From: Miscanthus floridulus
Lineage: Eukaryota; Streptophyta; Magnoliopsida; Poales; Poaceae
DNA length: 64,000 nt
Assembly (NCBI RefSeq): GCF_019320115.1
Contig: NC_089584.1
Coordinates: 51,705,633-51,769,632 of the forward strand
Reading direction: 5' to 3'
Part shown: positions 48,190-61,600 of the stretch, piece by piece
How the letters are laid out: each line of letters begins with the position of its first letter
Numbering within the stretch: position 1 is the stretch's first letter
The notes under the pieces: generated by a model
The model's input: the letters and a program-made list of their open reading frames with translations, nothing else
Told to the model about the DNA's origin: nothing
The model's database searches: none
Translations under genes and position numbers: made by a program

Positions 48190-50183
48190 CACCTCGATCA
48201 TGTCAGCCCCTTCTAGGGAGCCGAGCGCCTGGATGGAGGGGCCAATCTAGCCACCGCTGCCGCCAGAGGTCTTGACCGCCTTGCCGATGCTCGGTTGATC
48301 GAGCACCACCGCCATCTTGGTCGCTTCCTCCACCAGCGCCCTTCCTGTGTTGTGGCCAGGGCCATCGGGAGCACGGGGGGCAATGAGCGAGGTTGCTTGG
48401 ACAACACAGTCTTGCTAGCAACAGTAGGCTTGCTCAAAGCTGCCCTCAACGGTGATGACCCCCTTCGGGCCAGGCATCTTGAGCTTGAGGTAGGTGTAAT
48501 TGGGGACGATCATAAACTTGGTGAAGCATGGTTGATTGAGGAGGGCATGGTAGAAATCGGGGAAGTCAATGACCTTGAAGGTGAGTGGCTCCTCGAGGAA
48601 GTTGTTTGGCTGGCCAAAGGTGTCGTTGAGCCAGATGTGCCCAAGGGGCATGGCTTCCTTCCCCAGTACAATCCCATAGAATGGCACCTTGCTAGGGCAC
48701 AGGCTGCTTTGAGGGATGCTCATCTTGTCGAGGGTGCTGGCGTAGAGTATGTTGAGGCCACTACCCCTATCCATTAGCACCTTGGTGAGGCATGTGGTGC
48801 CCATGATCGGGCTGACCACGAGCGGGTAGCGCCCCAGATGAGGGAGTCAATCGGGATGGTCTTGTTGGTCGAAGGTGATGGCCATCTAGGACCATCGGAG
48901 CCACGTCGAGGCGGTGATGGTGTGGACATCATTCACCTTGTACTCGGTGATGCGGTGCTATCGGTGGGATTCATATGCCTAGGAGCCCCCAAAGATCATG
49001 AGGTAGCACTCGGCCTCGGGGAACTCATTGTCTTCCTCCTAGGCGTCGTCCATCGGGTCGCTGGCCTTTAATGTAGGCTTCTAGGCCTTGCCCTATTGGC
49101 CGATGGTTCTATGGATGTAGCCCTTAATGGTGGCGTAGTCCTTGAGAAGATGATTCGCTTTCCCCCATTGAATAGGCAGGGGGACTCGAGTGCCTTCTCA
49201 AAGTGTTTCGAGCATGCAGCACACCCGTGGGGCTGAGGTATGGCGGCGTGGTCGGCCACGATGACCATCTCCTCCCTGAGGCGCTTCCAGTCATTGTTCC
49301 ACCTGTCCTAGTGTCACTGGGATGAGGTGGGTGTCATCATTATTGAGAGGGTGTGGGGCTTGTTGCCATGCAAAGTCCTACCTTTGGTGCTCAAGCTCTG
49401 CCTCAGTGGATTCTAGGCCCACCTACCGAGCGCGCAAGCGGTCCCCCTTCTCCTGAAGGTAGGCCATGTGGCTATGGGGACTCTAGTCTGGCGGTGTGAG
49501 CCTAGGTGCTTCCTCAGCAAGATCATCGCCATTGAAGTGGTAGTACATGCGCTGCAGGGCATCGTAGTTGTTGTCATTGGAGTTGTACTCCTGTCCGTTC
49601 TCTGAGAGGAACTTGAGGAAGGCGTGGAGCAAGGAGACATCAGTCCCTACTATGCTAGAGAGGATGATGCATCATAGTGCCTTGCGACTGATGAGGTGCT
49701 CTAGTTCTAGCTAGAAGGACGCTGCCGCATTCTGTATACCAAAAGGAAGGTCTGGGATGTAGTACCAGAAGCGATCATGCGGTAGGAGTACCTCACCAGT
49801 GGTGATCTATTGGCCAGCATGTAGAACATCAAGCGGTGGTCTAACACAATGGGGTTCAGGCCTAGACCGTGCTGGATCTGACGCTCTAGAACCTCGAGAT
49901 CTGGTCAAAAGAGCCCTAGCAGAGGGGGCGACACTGGGGGCTCGTTGCCCACTAGCATAGCCCCATAGAGTGGATGAAGCTCGCCGTAGTAGTTGGCGAT
50001 GTAGGCCAGGCTCCCAAAGTTGAGGACCTGGCCTAGAGCGAAGGCGCTAGCTATGATGGAGAACTCACCAGGGAAGCAGACACCGCCGTCTGGGGTGGTG
50101 CCGCTTGCTTTAGCGATGGAGGTAGGTGGCTCTAGCCACCGTAGAGCCATAATCGGATAATGCCCCCTACCTAGTGCACCAAT
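48190..50183 (-). pseudogene. gypsy gag and protease of inner element (degenerate)
   Basis: The minus strand, from the primer-binding region (after ...CATGACA at 50184), runs through several broken frames. These include a gag-like segment near 49413-49640 and a CCHC-like KANHLLKDYATIKGYI block near 49100-49180. A protease follows at 48415-48819 with LTKVLMDRGSGLNILYA, followed by VPNYTYLKLKMPGPKGVIT. The active-site motif reads DRGS where DGGS or DTGS is expected. Coding similarity stops near 48190. No RT follows. Confidence 0.75.
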
Positions 50184-51130
50184 TGTCATGGGGTCAAAAC
50201 CATGGCAAGCATGTTGTTCAAGTCGGTGTTAGAGTATGGGGTCTCTGGTGGCTCGGGTGGACTCAGGAACATAAGAATCATGCTGAGAAGACACAATGGT
50301 TTATCCTAGTTTTTGCCAATTTGGTCCCTACGTCCAACAGCTAATGATCCTTATACTCAAGAGCACCCAAAATCTATGGGGTTACAACAAAGTGTAATGG
50401 AAGAAGATTTGGTATAGGAGTTAGCTCAGTGCTAATCCTAAGGTTGCCTCGCACCAGTGGAGTCTCCCCCTCATTGGAGACAAAGGAGATGATGAGACAC
50501 GATGGAGGAGGGGCTCTCGGTGCCCCTCTCTAGGTTGCCTTGCTCTCGGAGCAGAGTGGAGGTAGATGGAATGGAATGGAGTGTCTGGTGATCGAATCGG
50601 GATCCTCCCCATCTAGGTCCAACCTTATCCCTTATATAATGAGATAGGTTAGGTACAAGGCAGGTTGGGGGTTCTAGTCTATGGTCTACATGCGCCGGAG
50701 TCTAGGAGGAGCTTGCAGCGATGCGCCATGGACAGTCAGGTGTCTTAGAGCCGAAGAAGCCTGGGCGTCGTTTGACTGCTCTATTCTGACACTCTGCATG
50801 TTAGACGATGTCGGCTTGGACCGGCCTCCCCAAGGTGAGACCTTCTAGAGTCTTCTTGGTGGTGAAGGAGGTCGGCTCTAGGGGCTAACTTGCGGTCTTG
50901 GAAGCCCCCGAGCCCTCAAAGGCTGTGCGAATCTTTGTCTTCTTGTGTCATGCCCCGGACGTGACCTTATTGGTGGAGCAGTTGGCAGGGGCACGCCTAG
51001 GGAGCGACCTAGGAAGCCCCTGGGCTTTGATAGTCTAGGACTTGTCTTCTTGTGCCTGGGCCTTAACTGGCATCATTAGCCGGGCAGCAGCCAAGGAACG
51101 AGCTCGGTCGTGCTGTAGATCAGGAGCCCA
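50184..51130 (-). repeat. 5' LTR of inner gypsy element
   Basis: It starts TGTCATGGGGTCAAAACC. On the minus strand it ends ATGACA and is followed by ATTGGTGCACTAGG, the likely primer-binding region. A minus-strand TATATAAG lies near 50632-50639. It is the partner of 39962-40905; the right limit is approximate. Confidence 0.8.
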
Positions 51131-51329
51131 AGGCTCGAGGAAGCCCCCGAGCCCTAGGTGGAAGCTACCATCGAGTTAGGCTTAGCCGAGCCTCTTTGCT
51201 ATAGGGTGTGTGCGAGTGTGCCTAATGGGCATAGCCCCTAAGCCGCCAAGCGATCCTAAAGGGGTCAGTCAGGGCATCTTCTTCATTTAGGAACCATTGG
51301 ACCCAAGGGTTAACATACCTATATGTTAG

Positions 51330-51813
51330 GATCTCGCCAAGCACCATCAAGCTTCTTGAGAAGGAGAAGTGCTTTCCAGTGGGGAAGGCTCAGGTTCCTC
51401 GTGGTGAGATAGTTCCGTAGTCGGAGCCTAATGAGGCTGTTGTTTTCATGGATTTCTTTTCTTGCGGCCTTTGCATTCCTCTAGTTTACTTCCTCTGCAT
51501 TGTCCTTGAGACATTCAAGGTACAACTCCATCACCTTACCCCTAATGGAATTCTTACTTTGAGCAAGTTCTGCTATCCCTACGAGACCTATGCTGCTCCC
51601 CCCGATATGGACACTTTTTATGCTTATTATGAGATCCAGTGCCATCTATTGACACCTGTGGTGGCACATAGAGATAAAATCCATAAGCACATGGGTATCA
51701 AAGTAGTTTTCACGCAAAGTATTATCGAGTATCGTATCCATGGGGAAATGTGTGTGTGTTGTCTAACAACTAGTTTGTCTAGGGATAGCAATCAAGGTTT
51801 AAGGTATAAGTAG
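51330..51813 (+). pseudogene. antisense ORF of outer gypsy element, central domain
   Basis: The plus-strand frame runs through STIKLLEKEKCFP, GKAQVPRGEIVP, a stop near 51418, then NEAVVFMDFFSCGLCIPL and FKVQLHHLTPNGILTLSKF. This matches my memory of the plant family called putative gypsy-type transposon (PF04195). The frame fails near 51813, where different DNA begins. Confidence 0.6.
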
Positions 51814-52789
51814 AGAGGATTCCTATAGTTATGACCCTATACAAATCAAGGCTTATGTTTCTAGTGTTTACTTTGGGATGCCGCTGAGACGGTAAAGCAC
51901 CGCTAATAGATAACTCTATCAACACGACTATGGTCCTACTAATTTAAGAACCTGCTCAATTTGACATGGACTACAAAGGATAGATGGGGTTGTCACCTCC
52001 CGCTGCTACCACACAGCCAAGAAGCAGGGAGCAAACACAAGTAGCCGATAGCCTATGCATCACTCTTATGCTAATGATTACTACTCTAATCTAGAGGCCT
52101 AACAAGGATTAGAGCACTCAAAAGAACACAAAACTTAGTTGAAATAGAAATCAATTACCAGAAGTATCTCAGATCTAGACTTGGAGAAGTCTAGATTCAC
52201 CAAAGTACAAGCCATAGAGGTAGCACCAATAGGCCGGTACTTCCTCCAAACTCTTTCGTCACTCTCTAACTTAATATTTTAATTTATAAGACTAGATCCT
52301 ATAGAGGACTAATCTTCTCTTGATGCCTTGATCCTGAGATGCGGATATGAATTAGGGTTTCAGGATGGCTCTAGGGAGGGGGTAGGGGCTGCTATATATG
52401 GGTGCACCTAGCACCCTCCCTCTCTTAGTTAGCCTTATTGGTACTAAACTTTCCACCATATCTCATTAAAATGCACATGGCCTTTATGGGCCAAATTCTA
52501 AATTGGGCCCAATTAATCCCGCAGCTCATGATGTGGAGTTTTTTTTATTTGCAAAATTTATAGTTTTTCATTCTGGGCTCCAAATATAGCAAATAATATA
52601 TCCATTTCGATTAGCTCGACGAGCTCTTCGCAATGGTGCACTCCAATTCACCATTTGAGATAATTTTTTTTTGAAAAAATAAATATCCTGTGAGACAAGT
52701 GAGAGCACCAAAACTCGTGGAACTTGTTAGAATGAAACCCTATAACTATGTTTGGTGATGGAATTAAGTATATATGCAAGTTATTTTGA
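51814..52789. other. AT-rich insertion splitting the antisense ORF
   Basis: Non-coding, with a TATATA near 52395-52401. Phrases resemble LTR or leader DNA, for example CACCTCCCGCTGC and CAAAACTCGTGGAACTTGTT. The similar style of 53690-54055 suggests a related element. Ends and class are not clear. Confidence 0.35.
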
Positions 52790-53540
52790 TGGTTTATAAT
52801 TGGTGTTAATGACCATCAACACCAGCCAAAGAAGGCGAAGGTTGATGGGGTGAAGGTTGAGTACCAGTTTGCGAGTTGCGCCTTTATGGCAAAGAGGGCG
52901 CAAAAGGATGGTGGCTTGGGAATATCTTTCGCCTAGAAAAATAAGTGGGAGAAGGATTGGGCTTGATATTGGTTTTATGTTCAAACCCCTGGTGTTACAC
53001 CCAAGATTGAGCCGATGATCAAGAAATATCCTTTTGCTTCCACCATGGGGAGATGAGGCCTGCTACTCGAGTCAGGCCTTCGGCTGAAATTGATGCTAAC
53101 CAGGCAGCTTGTGATGGTGCCTTCGCGAAGGCTTGCCTTTTCTTTGGGGGCAATGATCTTGTAGAGGAAATGGTGGTCTCCAACTTTTGGCCCCTAGGGA
53201 AGTATTGTCTGGAAATGAAGTTGTTGAAGATGAAGCTTCTAGTCTTCGGCAGCGAGGAGGGCGAGTTCGTTCCCTACTTTAATCTCGAACATGCCAAAGA
53301 TGAAACGGATGAAGAGTTTGTGAGTACCATGGAGAAGTCCATTTCTATGATTATTGGGGAGATCTCCAATAAGGAGTACTTGTCCCTCCATGTTATTGGT
53401 GGGACTATGCCCTAGCTGAACCAGATCGTAAGGTTCCCAAAAGGTGCTAAAGTCCATTAAGGATAAAGTGGCGATGGCCGCTAAGTCAACCGCTCTGCCC
53501 CTCGCTATGGCATCGGCTAAGTCAAAGAAGAGAAAGGGTG
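52790..53540 (+). pseudogene. antisense ORF of outer gypsy element, C-terminal part
   Basis: Plus-strand coding remnant: FASCAFMAKRAQKD, then VRPSAEIDANQAACDGAFAK in 53053-53415 and DETDEEFVSTMEKS. After a stop comes a Lys/Ala-rich tail (KSIKDKVAMAAKS, KSKKRKGG). Frames change more than once. It continues the protein interrupted at 51813. Confidence 0.5.
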
Positions 53541-53547
53541 GTGTTAG

Positions 53548-54059
53548 AGATATGGGCCTAGGGTACTGTTGTTATTTCTTAAAGCAAAAAAAGAAATAAT
53601 CCATAAGCGCATGAAATTACTAGTGTAGCATTTCACCTAGAATTATCTAGGGTATCATATTTCCACAAGGAACAGAGGTACTCTTCTAGCTAGTTCATCC
53701 AAGGACAACACAAGGGTAGAGTTCATAGAGGTTGAGATGGATTCTAAGGTTCTAGGGTCTAAGGATAGATAAACTCTACTTCTACTTGCTTGCTTTGGGC
53801 ACAGGTGAATACTTGGTCTGCCAAGAATTGTTAGCCTGTAGCTCTACATAAAACCCGGATGTGGGGGATTACAAGGGATGGACAGGGCTGTCACCACCTA
53901 CTGCTTGCCCCTCTACCGTGGGGAATGAGGCAAATGAAGGTAGCTTCTAGCCTAGACACCACGTCTACTCTATCGACTACTACTCTAGCATACTAGTAAG
54001 GGTTATGCGTCTTTATCAAGGCCCTTCTACTAGAGCATCCGCCGTGGGGACAGACGATG
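53548..54059. other. fragment of an unclassified LTR-like element
   Basis: It begins TGTTAGAGATATGGGCCTAG and has no coding. It is cut at 54060 by the TGTAACAACCC block. Confidence 0.3.
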
Positions 54060-57000
54060 TGTAACAACCCAGGTTTTTGTGCAACCAAAAATATGAACTT
54101 TTTAAAAATTTTCTAGCAATGTGTGAAGCATGTAGTCACTAGGTCAAACCTAAGTCAAACTTTTCCCTTCCCCACCTAACTTTAGGAATCCCAATTTCAA
54201 AAACATTTTTGCCACAAGCCACTTATCATGGTGTTGACCAAGTCAACAACATGACAAGAGGTATATTCAAAACAAAATATTTTTAGAGTCAAATAAACAT
54301 TGGTTCCGCTCGAATTCAACCTGTTAACTCTCACATGATTTTGATTTATATCTAAAACAAAAACCCTAACTCTATTCCCTCCCCTCGCTTCAAAGAGACT
54401 TTGCAATATAACTTGATGCACTCATATAACTTAGTTGCATATTTGAGTGCCTTGAGTTGGTTCTTCGTTGGGAGTTTATTATTTGATTGTAGGGTTAAAT
54501 TAGCAAGTTCTTTGGACCTTTTCCCATGGCAAGAATTAGAGAAAATTGCAAATAGAAAGCCCCTTCCTTCCAACCAGGCCAATAGGCCTTAGTCGTCTCA
54601 GCCTGACCCTCCTTTTCCCTCCTTCCACGCTGGCCCACGCACCTAGTCCTAGCCTAGCTACGCTGGCCTCCACCTCCCCCTCTTAGCCTAGGTCACTTCC
54701 TCCCCGCTGCCTTCTCCTATCGGCCCACCTATGCCTGTCCCTGTCCCAAGTAGCCGTGGGCCTAGCCCTAAGCCCAAGTGCTGCACCCCTACAACCAAAC
54801 CCTAGTGTGGAGATGCTCTTAGGTGGCCGACGCCACCAGAGCCACTCCCCTTGGGCCTTTCTCGATGTTAGCAAGTAACACCTCTGGTGTTTTAAACCCT
54901 AAAATATGCCATGTCATCATATGCATTGCACATCATTTTGGTGTTAGTAAAAACTTTGATATGCATTCACTAAAACAAATTTATTTTTATGGTTATATGT
55001 GTTGACTTGTATGGATGAATCAAATTCAAAACTTTTGTATTGAATTGGATTCCGAAAACCCTAGTTTCCAGCATTTAATTCTACCCTGGAAAACCTAATT
55101 CAAAATCTAAGTACATTTTGGGGTTGAGCCTAAAAGGAAAAGTGTAGAGCTTGTCAAGGTGTACAAATTTGGTTGTTGGAGTTTTCAAAATTGTTATATA
55201 AAATTTGAAGTAATTTGAAAAGGCGATAAGTTCTTAAAGTGTCCTCTTTTGATTTTAATGTTACATTTTAAAATGTAGACATAATTTGAGTATGGTCGTT
55301 AAAGCAAAGTTGTAGAACTTTGAATTTGGAGCAACTTTTATTTTTGGAGATTTTTGAGTTACCATACAAATTTGAGAGTAATTTGAAAAATGGATCGAGT
55401 GGCAATTCGGTAAATATTGTGAACAGTGCTAGCGGGCGACACCTCACCGTCGGTGATCTTTCGACGGCTTCCAGTCGCGCCCGTGGCCACCTCCGACTTT
55501 GCGCTGGCATGGAGAAGTTACTGCGTGTTGTCTCTGTGTCCTTGGCCGCGCTATAAAGCTGAGACGACGTCGCGTTCTCCTCCGTTCCTTTCCCCTGTTT
55601 TTCCCGACGTCGCCGCTCAGCTCCGTCGAGCTCGTGCCGTCGCCGTAGCATCCACCTAGTCGTAGCAAAGCCAGTCATAGCTCCGCCTACTCCTTGCGAA
55701 CCTAGCTGACCAGTTCTAAGCGCCTGATTTCACCGTGATATGCTACTCGCCGTCGTTCTTCCTCGCGGCTAGCATCGTCGCCGTCGAGCTTGCGTCATCG
55801 TGGCCATCACTCTACGATGCGTCTCTGTCCTTGTTAAGCATGGTTCCATCTTCTCTATGTTGCCGTGATGCTCTATGTCTTGTTGGTTGATCCATACGTC
55901 CACCGCAGCCACCGGAACGCCGCCATCGACACCAGCTGAACCGCCGTACTGGACTTGATCGACAACAAGCTTTTCTGTTGCTCCTCCGGTTCAGCCATCA
56001 TCTCGAGCGTGTTTGGGGTGAGCTTCTGAGTCCTCCCAAGCTTTTTGTTTAACCACTACCGGCCTCACTTCGCCGGCGTAACATAGCCATGCCGCCATGG
56101 CCGCCATGGCCAGCGTCGAGATCGAACCAAGCCATTTTAGTTTAGCTAGTACCCCCAATGGGTGCGCCTTGTTGTGGGGGACATGTTAGTGCCTTGGCCG
56201 TCAGCGAGAAATCACCGGTCAGCGAGCTTCGCTGCCGTGGTCAGCGTGGGGCACTGTGCCCACAAGGGTGACCCACCTGTCAGTGACGGTTTGAATTAGA
56301 AATGGAAATTTTTCTTTTTCAGAAAATAATGAATAGTGTAATTTTTTTTATTTTGTATAGAATTAAATAGAGCTCCAAAAGTTATGAAAATTTTTGTGTG
56401 ACCTCTATGAGATGTAAACTATTTAGGAAAAATATTAAATGTTACTTTTCAGTATATTTTGAATGTGATAAAAATTACTCAAATTAATTAATAAATGGGT
56501 TTCCATGATTTTTCTAGGCTTTAATAATTATCCAAAAATTATGAAAATTGTTTTTTCCACTTAGTTATCATGTGTGAGTCTTCACAAAATTTTTTAGCTC
56601 ATTTGGAGAAAATTAATTTATTTCATAATTATTAATCTGTTATTAATTAATAAAAACAAATAGTAAACCCTAATGACTTAGGTTTTGTTTGAATTTTTGG
56701 ATTGCGTGATGACCTTGGGTCATTAGCATATAATGATCCTTGGCAATTAAAGTAAGTGTTTGAGTTTATGAAAAGGGTTATTCAGTTGTTGGTTTGCAAC
56801 TGTACCGCGAAGGAAAGTTGTATTCAAATTATTAACTTTTGCATCCATCGTCAAGCATCATGTTTTATATCATGCATCATATTAAACATGGCATTATTAC
56901 TACGTGTAGTGAACGAAAGTGAGAACGTGGTAGTCAACCAAGTTGTTGAGGAAGTTAATCCACCTGTTAAGGTCGGGTTTGATATTTGTGGAACATCCCC

Positions 57001-58365
57001 GGAACCTGACTTTTCCGATAATCAAGGCAAGCCCCGGATGCATTTAAACCTACCTTGTGTTTTATAAATTTATATCGCTTTTGCTTTTAAATACTGCATT
57101 AAGTGATTAGGAGTTGAGTGAAAACCTAATTGGTGCATTACCAACCTTGTTTTTCCATATCAACCTTGTTACCTGTTTCAATCCGAGAATGCTTAATTAT
57201 GCTTAGCCATGCTTAGAACGATAAAAGTCAAGTGATTACCGATCACCTATGAGATATAAATGGTTTCTTGGATACGACTGGTTATTTATGTTATCATGAG
57301 ATCTGAGCATGTGGAGTAATAAATCTAGACCAGGCGGACTCAGTGTATGAGAGCCACAAGACATGGATGTCTTATGAGCGGGTTCTTTCCGCCTATGTTG
57401 ATTAAGAACCGTATGTTGTTGAATTGCATGAGGTGAGACTTTGTAGTACTAGCCACATACTTCGGTAAGCCTTAACTCAGCTATTCTATTATGAGAATGG
57501 CTACTCGTGCACTGGGAGTGGAGAGATGGTGGGAGTAGCATGTACCCACGTGGCAATGGGCTGGATTGGTGGAGTACTATGCTCTCGGGTGGCGTGGACT
57601 CGTTCTTGTTTTAGAGGATCTGAGGGTGGGTTGGTATATGTAGGTCAGGGACTTGCATATGTCATGTGGATGGGAATCCCCAGCTGGGTTATAATCGGTT
57701 TGAATCGTCATTGCTCCTCGGTTATGGAGACTCAACTCACTGTTCATCATCGTAGTTAATAAATGAAACTGGAGAAAGTTTTGAGAAAAAGTTTGATATG
57801 AAGGTCATGATCTCAATACGGATCATGGCAGATTCATATGTGATTTTGATAAGGATTAAATGTTGAAAGAAAGAATCTTTTTAAAGAGCTTTTACACAAA
57901 AGAACCTTGTTTATTGCTAAAGCCTTACCTTGAATCCCCAAGCCTGCATTCCTGAGTCTTATCTATTGTTACTTCGGTTAAGTCTTGTTGAGTACCTTTG
58001 TACTCAGGGTTTGTTAAACCCTTGTTGTAGGTGAGCCTCATGCATAGATCTGTCTTGGATCGTGCTACATGACGGTTATTCAAATCAATGATGCCGAGTA
58101 AATGTGTGGCCCTTGGGCAGGGCACTTTCTTTGTGTGTTATGTTTATGTTACTAATGCCACTCCACTACTATGGTTTGTAATAATAATCGTACTTAGTTT
58201 GTAGGTTTGAAACAACTGTTTTGTAAACTAAGTTACTATAAGACTTTTGCTATTTCACTCTGATGTAAATTAATGAATAAACTGTTGTAATACTGCAATG
58301 ACTCTGTAATGGATCCTGTTCAAAAAAATCATGGATGATTTGGGGTTCTCCGAGGACACCCGACA
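54060..58365 (+). repeat. long LTR-like block, probably Del/Tekay-type gypsy
   Basis: It starts TGTAACAACCCAGG and probably ends GGACACCCGACA. About 4.3 kb, AT-rich with a GC-rich centre (55390-56250), and a TATAAAG at 55552-55558 ahead of a C/T-rich leader. These are traits of the very long LTRs of this gypsy type. The flanks CGATG and GTCTT do not match, so the ends or the solo-LTR reading may be wrong. No protein is recognised inside. Confidence 0.4.
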
Positions 58366-58680
58366 GTCTTCTTAAGTTATTGGGAATATATGCATAGTCA
58401 TCAGAGGTCATTGGACAGTGACAGGTGCATGTGGGCCCTATAATTTAGGAGGTTCTACCACATCGCTCCACCTGCCCGTACCTCATGATGCTCGACATGT
58501 GGACAAGGAGTATGGACGCTGAGGCATCCCACTATCGATGCCATGTGAACCGTAGCCGTGCATGCCCTTAAATAGTGCCACAACCACTGCCCTCAGCCTG
58601 TCCCTATACCTGCCACTACCACTGCTTCCCTCCTCTTCCTTCTAGCCACCACTAACTCTAGGAGCTGCAGCCACCGCCCA
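58366..58680 (+). other. leader-like region before gypsy gag
   Basis: Contains CCTTAAATAG near 58568 as a weak TATA-like word and a C/T-rich leader. It may be LTR or 5' leader of the next element. No gene. Confidence 0.3.
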
Positions 58681-61600
58681 TTGTCCTTGCTAACCCAACA
58701 GCGCTCAACGCTGTTCGTTCCTACGGGCCGACACACTGGTGGTGGTGAGCACCCCATGGACCTCGATGAGCTATGCCCCTATTCAGCCATGCTGGAGCTA
58801 TGTCGACCTCAAGCTATGCCCCGACCTTACCCAGCTAGCTATGGAGCGGCCATGTCCATGGTGCTAGGAGCCGCTACCTTGAGCCTCTGCCTCACCCTCG
58901 TTCCTCGATGAAGCCCTGATGTGCCATGATGACATCGACCCAGAGTCGACCCTAGCCAGCACAGCCTGCCTCACGGACATCGTCGACCAAGATGAAGCCG
59001 CCACCACTCTACCTATGGACTCAGCCTCCGCACCAACCACACCCGCATCGAGGCCATTGGTGCCCTACCTTGCCATCATGTCATGCCATGCCGACAACCC
59101 TGCTTCGACCTGTGACCCTAAGTAGCTCGTCGTTGGCTCCCTACTACATGTCATTCTAGAGACCAAGCTCCACCACCTCCCTGAGCTTGCACCAAGCCAA
59201 GGCACCAAGGCCACACATTGCTACTCCATGACCACATCGGAATCACTGGATGCTGTTGCTACCGTTGGAATGAACCTCGGTGGGCTCCTCCAACAACAAC
59301 ACCATCATGATAGTCTCACCACATAGCCATGGGTGAGCACCCTAGCCAAGCTCCCTCCTTTCTATACCAATTGTTGTTCTGAACCCTTTTGCCTTTGCCA
59401 TGGACCGATCGGTGACCACCACTGTGATGTCGGCATCGCCTTGGCCAAGAACTGAAGCTGACGAATGAAGCGTAGACATGTCTTTGCCCATGCCATGACC
59501 AACCACTACTTTTCCTACGGCAAGCTCCAAACCAAACCCTGTTGTGCGACTACAATGACGTAGTTGGGCTAACCACAATGAGCCCAACCCATGTCAAGCG
59601 GCCTACCATCCGCAAGCCCATGGGTGAGCCTTTCCTCAACCCAAGCCACACCTTTTTGATGCCTCCATTGCCACCATTTCCTAACCAGCCTTTGCACTAC
59701 TAAAGCTGGAGCCGTAGGAGTCACCTTAGGACCTTGGAACCACTCTGAGTAGGAAGCCACCACCTAGGACCATCACTGCCTCAGCCATAATCACAACCCT
59801 ACTTGTCCACAGCCTCACCACTAGTTGAAGGCGCTTACCAGACACAGCACCGTTCGAGCCCTTGGAGCTGCTACCAACCAAGACCGTGCGCCAATGATGT
59901 CGTGCGCATGCACGACAATGCCATGGCACCAAGCTCTCCCTGCACCACATCAACTGCCGCTGATGAGACCCATGGTGAGCGTCGAACCCCCAAAGGCCCT
60001 ACCTTTTTGCACTACCTGTTTCGACCTTCGATGTTGGCTGCTCTGGTTTTGCCCTTGTTTCCCGATCGGGCTAAGGAAAGTGGTAGCAACCTACTCAAGC
60101 TAGCTTCAACAAGCCCTAGCGGAACTTGCTAAACCTCACACCAAGGAACACCACGTCTATGGTTCCAACTCTCCTGAATACTTCAGCGACCTGGTTACCC
60201 AGTTCATCAGGATGGTTGCCAATGACGATGAAGATATGGCTGACATACTAGAAGATTGGGAACATGCAGAGGATTAAGGGCTCATCTTTGATTTTGATCA
60301 GGATGAGTATGATTAGTTCCTCCTCAAAAATCATGAATTAGAGGAGGAACCACCCAAAGAGGAATCCACCAAACCCTTGGAGCACCCCAAATGCTACATG
60401 AGCATACAAGATCCTGAGCCACCTCAGGAGGAACTCGAGAAGCTTGAGTTTGGTGGTCCTACCCCTCATTGGGAGATGCTACCATCCCTAATGCCACCTA
60501 TGAGACTAGCGACGAAGTGCGCCTCTACCTTCTTTTCTAGAATGATGATCTCAAGGCAGAGAACAACCACCTTCATCAACAGCTTGGCAAGTCTCCTGAC
60601 ACTCAGCAGATTCAGCCCATGAGCACCCACCCAATGGGTGGATAGAACCTGGTGGACCGCCCCTACAAGACCATCAGGTTGCTTCAATCGGCCACTAGAG
60701 TTGAGCAAATGATGCTCTTGATGACTCGACAGCCTCAACCCAATCGAGAGACTCCCAAGGTGTGCCATGAGCCCGCGCTATGTGACCAATGTCAACGCTC
60801 TCCAAGGATCAAGGGCCAACCAATGGGAGGCCCTATGGCACACTATCCCCTCAACTCGATCTACGGTTGGCCAGGGAATGGACAAGATGCCCACCTATTG
60901 ATCAACATGTAGAAATAGGAATGTGGCACTCATGGCCCCACGCAGCGCTTGATAGACCCTAGGAAGTAGGCTCAACCACTAATCATACTCAGATACACTA
61001 TCCTGAGGATTGTCCCAAACTCCTACAAGAAGCAGGCCTACCAGGACATGTTCAGCAGATCATGAATAGTCCATGCCAGAACTATGGCTTCGTTGTAACC
61101 CACCTCGCTAAAGATTGCGTCGCCTATCATCAGTGTGTTACTCTAGAAGCCCAAAAGCGGATGGAGCAAGATGAGTACTCAGGAGACCATGATGATGACC
61201 ATGACGTCGATGCAGCTGCTAGGATCTCCATGCTCATCTTTGGTGGTCCCTAAGCGTACCAAGACTGATGGCTATAGAAGCTAACCTATAGACGGATCTA
61301 TGCGACCGCACCAGCCACCCGCTATACCTATGCTGGTCTGAATGGCTGATCACCTATTATCGAACTAATCATTCAGATTTGGTGGTTGAGGTGGGTCGAT
61401 TCCCTCTGGTGGTGACTGCAGTCATTGAGAATGTGAGGGTCATGAAGATTCTCATGGACAGAGGCAGCGACATCAACATCCTTTACAAGGATGCCTTCGA
61501 CAAGCTCAAAGTGGACATAAGGAAGTTGCATGCATCGTAGTCTCCCTCCATGACTTCATTGTCGGGCAGCGCATCATGACCCTAGGCATGATAGACCTCT

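Larger units (their letters stand above)
39962..51130 (-). mobile_element. inner gypsy element (minus strand), interrupted
   Basis: Two directly repeated LTRs (39962 to about 40905 and 50184 to about 51130) bound about 9.3 kb. Minus-strand gag-protease lies next to the right LTR, so that is the 5' LTR. The flanks GGCGC (39957-39961) and GGAGC (after the right LTR) may be a worn 5-bp duplication. The internal sequence is split by the AT-rich block at 43181-48085. With that removed, gag-protease adjoins the region next to the 3' LTR and no RT, RNase H or integrase is found. Confidence 0.75.
38668..53547 (-). mobile_element. outer Tat-like gypsy element with antisense ORF, discontinuous
   Basis: The left (3') LTR is 38668-39320. 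The purine tract on its right side shows that the element reads on the minus strand. Internal DNA 39321-39961 is interrupted by the inner gypsy element and resumes near 51130, again broken at about 51814-52789, up to about 53547. The visible internal part carries an ORF on the opposite strand, a feature of the Tat lineage of plant gypsy elements. Pol and the 5' LTR are not in view. Confidence 0.65.

Noticed and set aside
54060..58365. Solo LTR with target duplication
   Set aside because: The 5-bp flanks CGATG and GTCTT do not match, so a clean solo LTR could not be claimed and it is listed with low confidence only.
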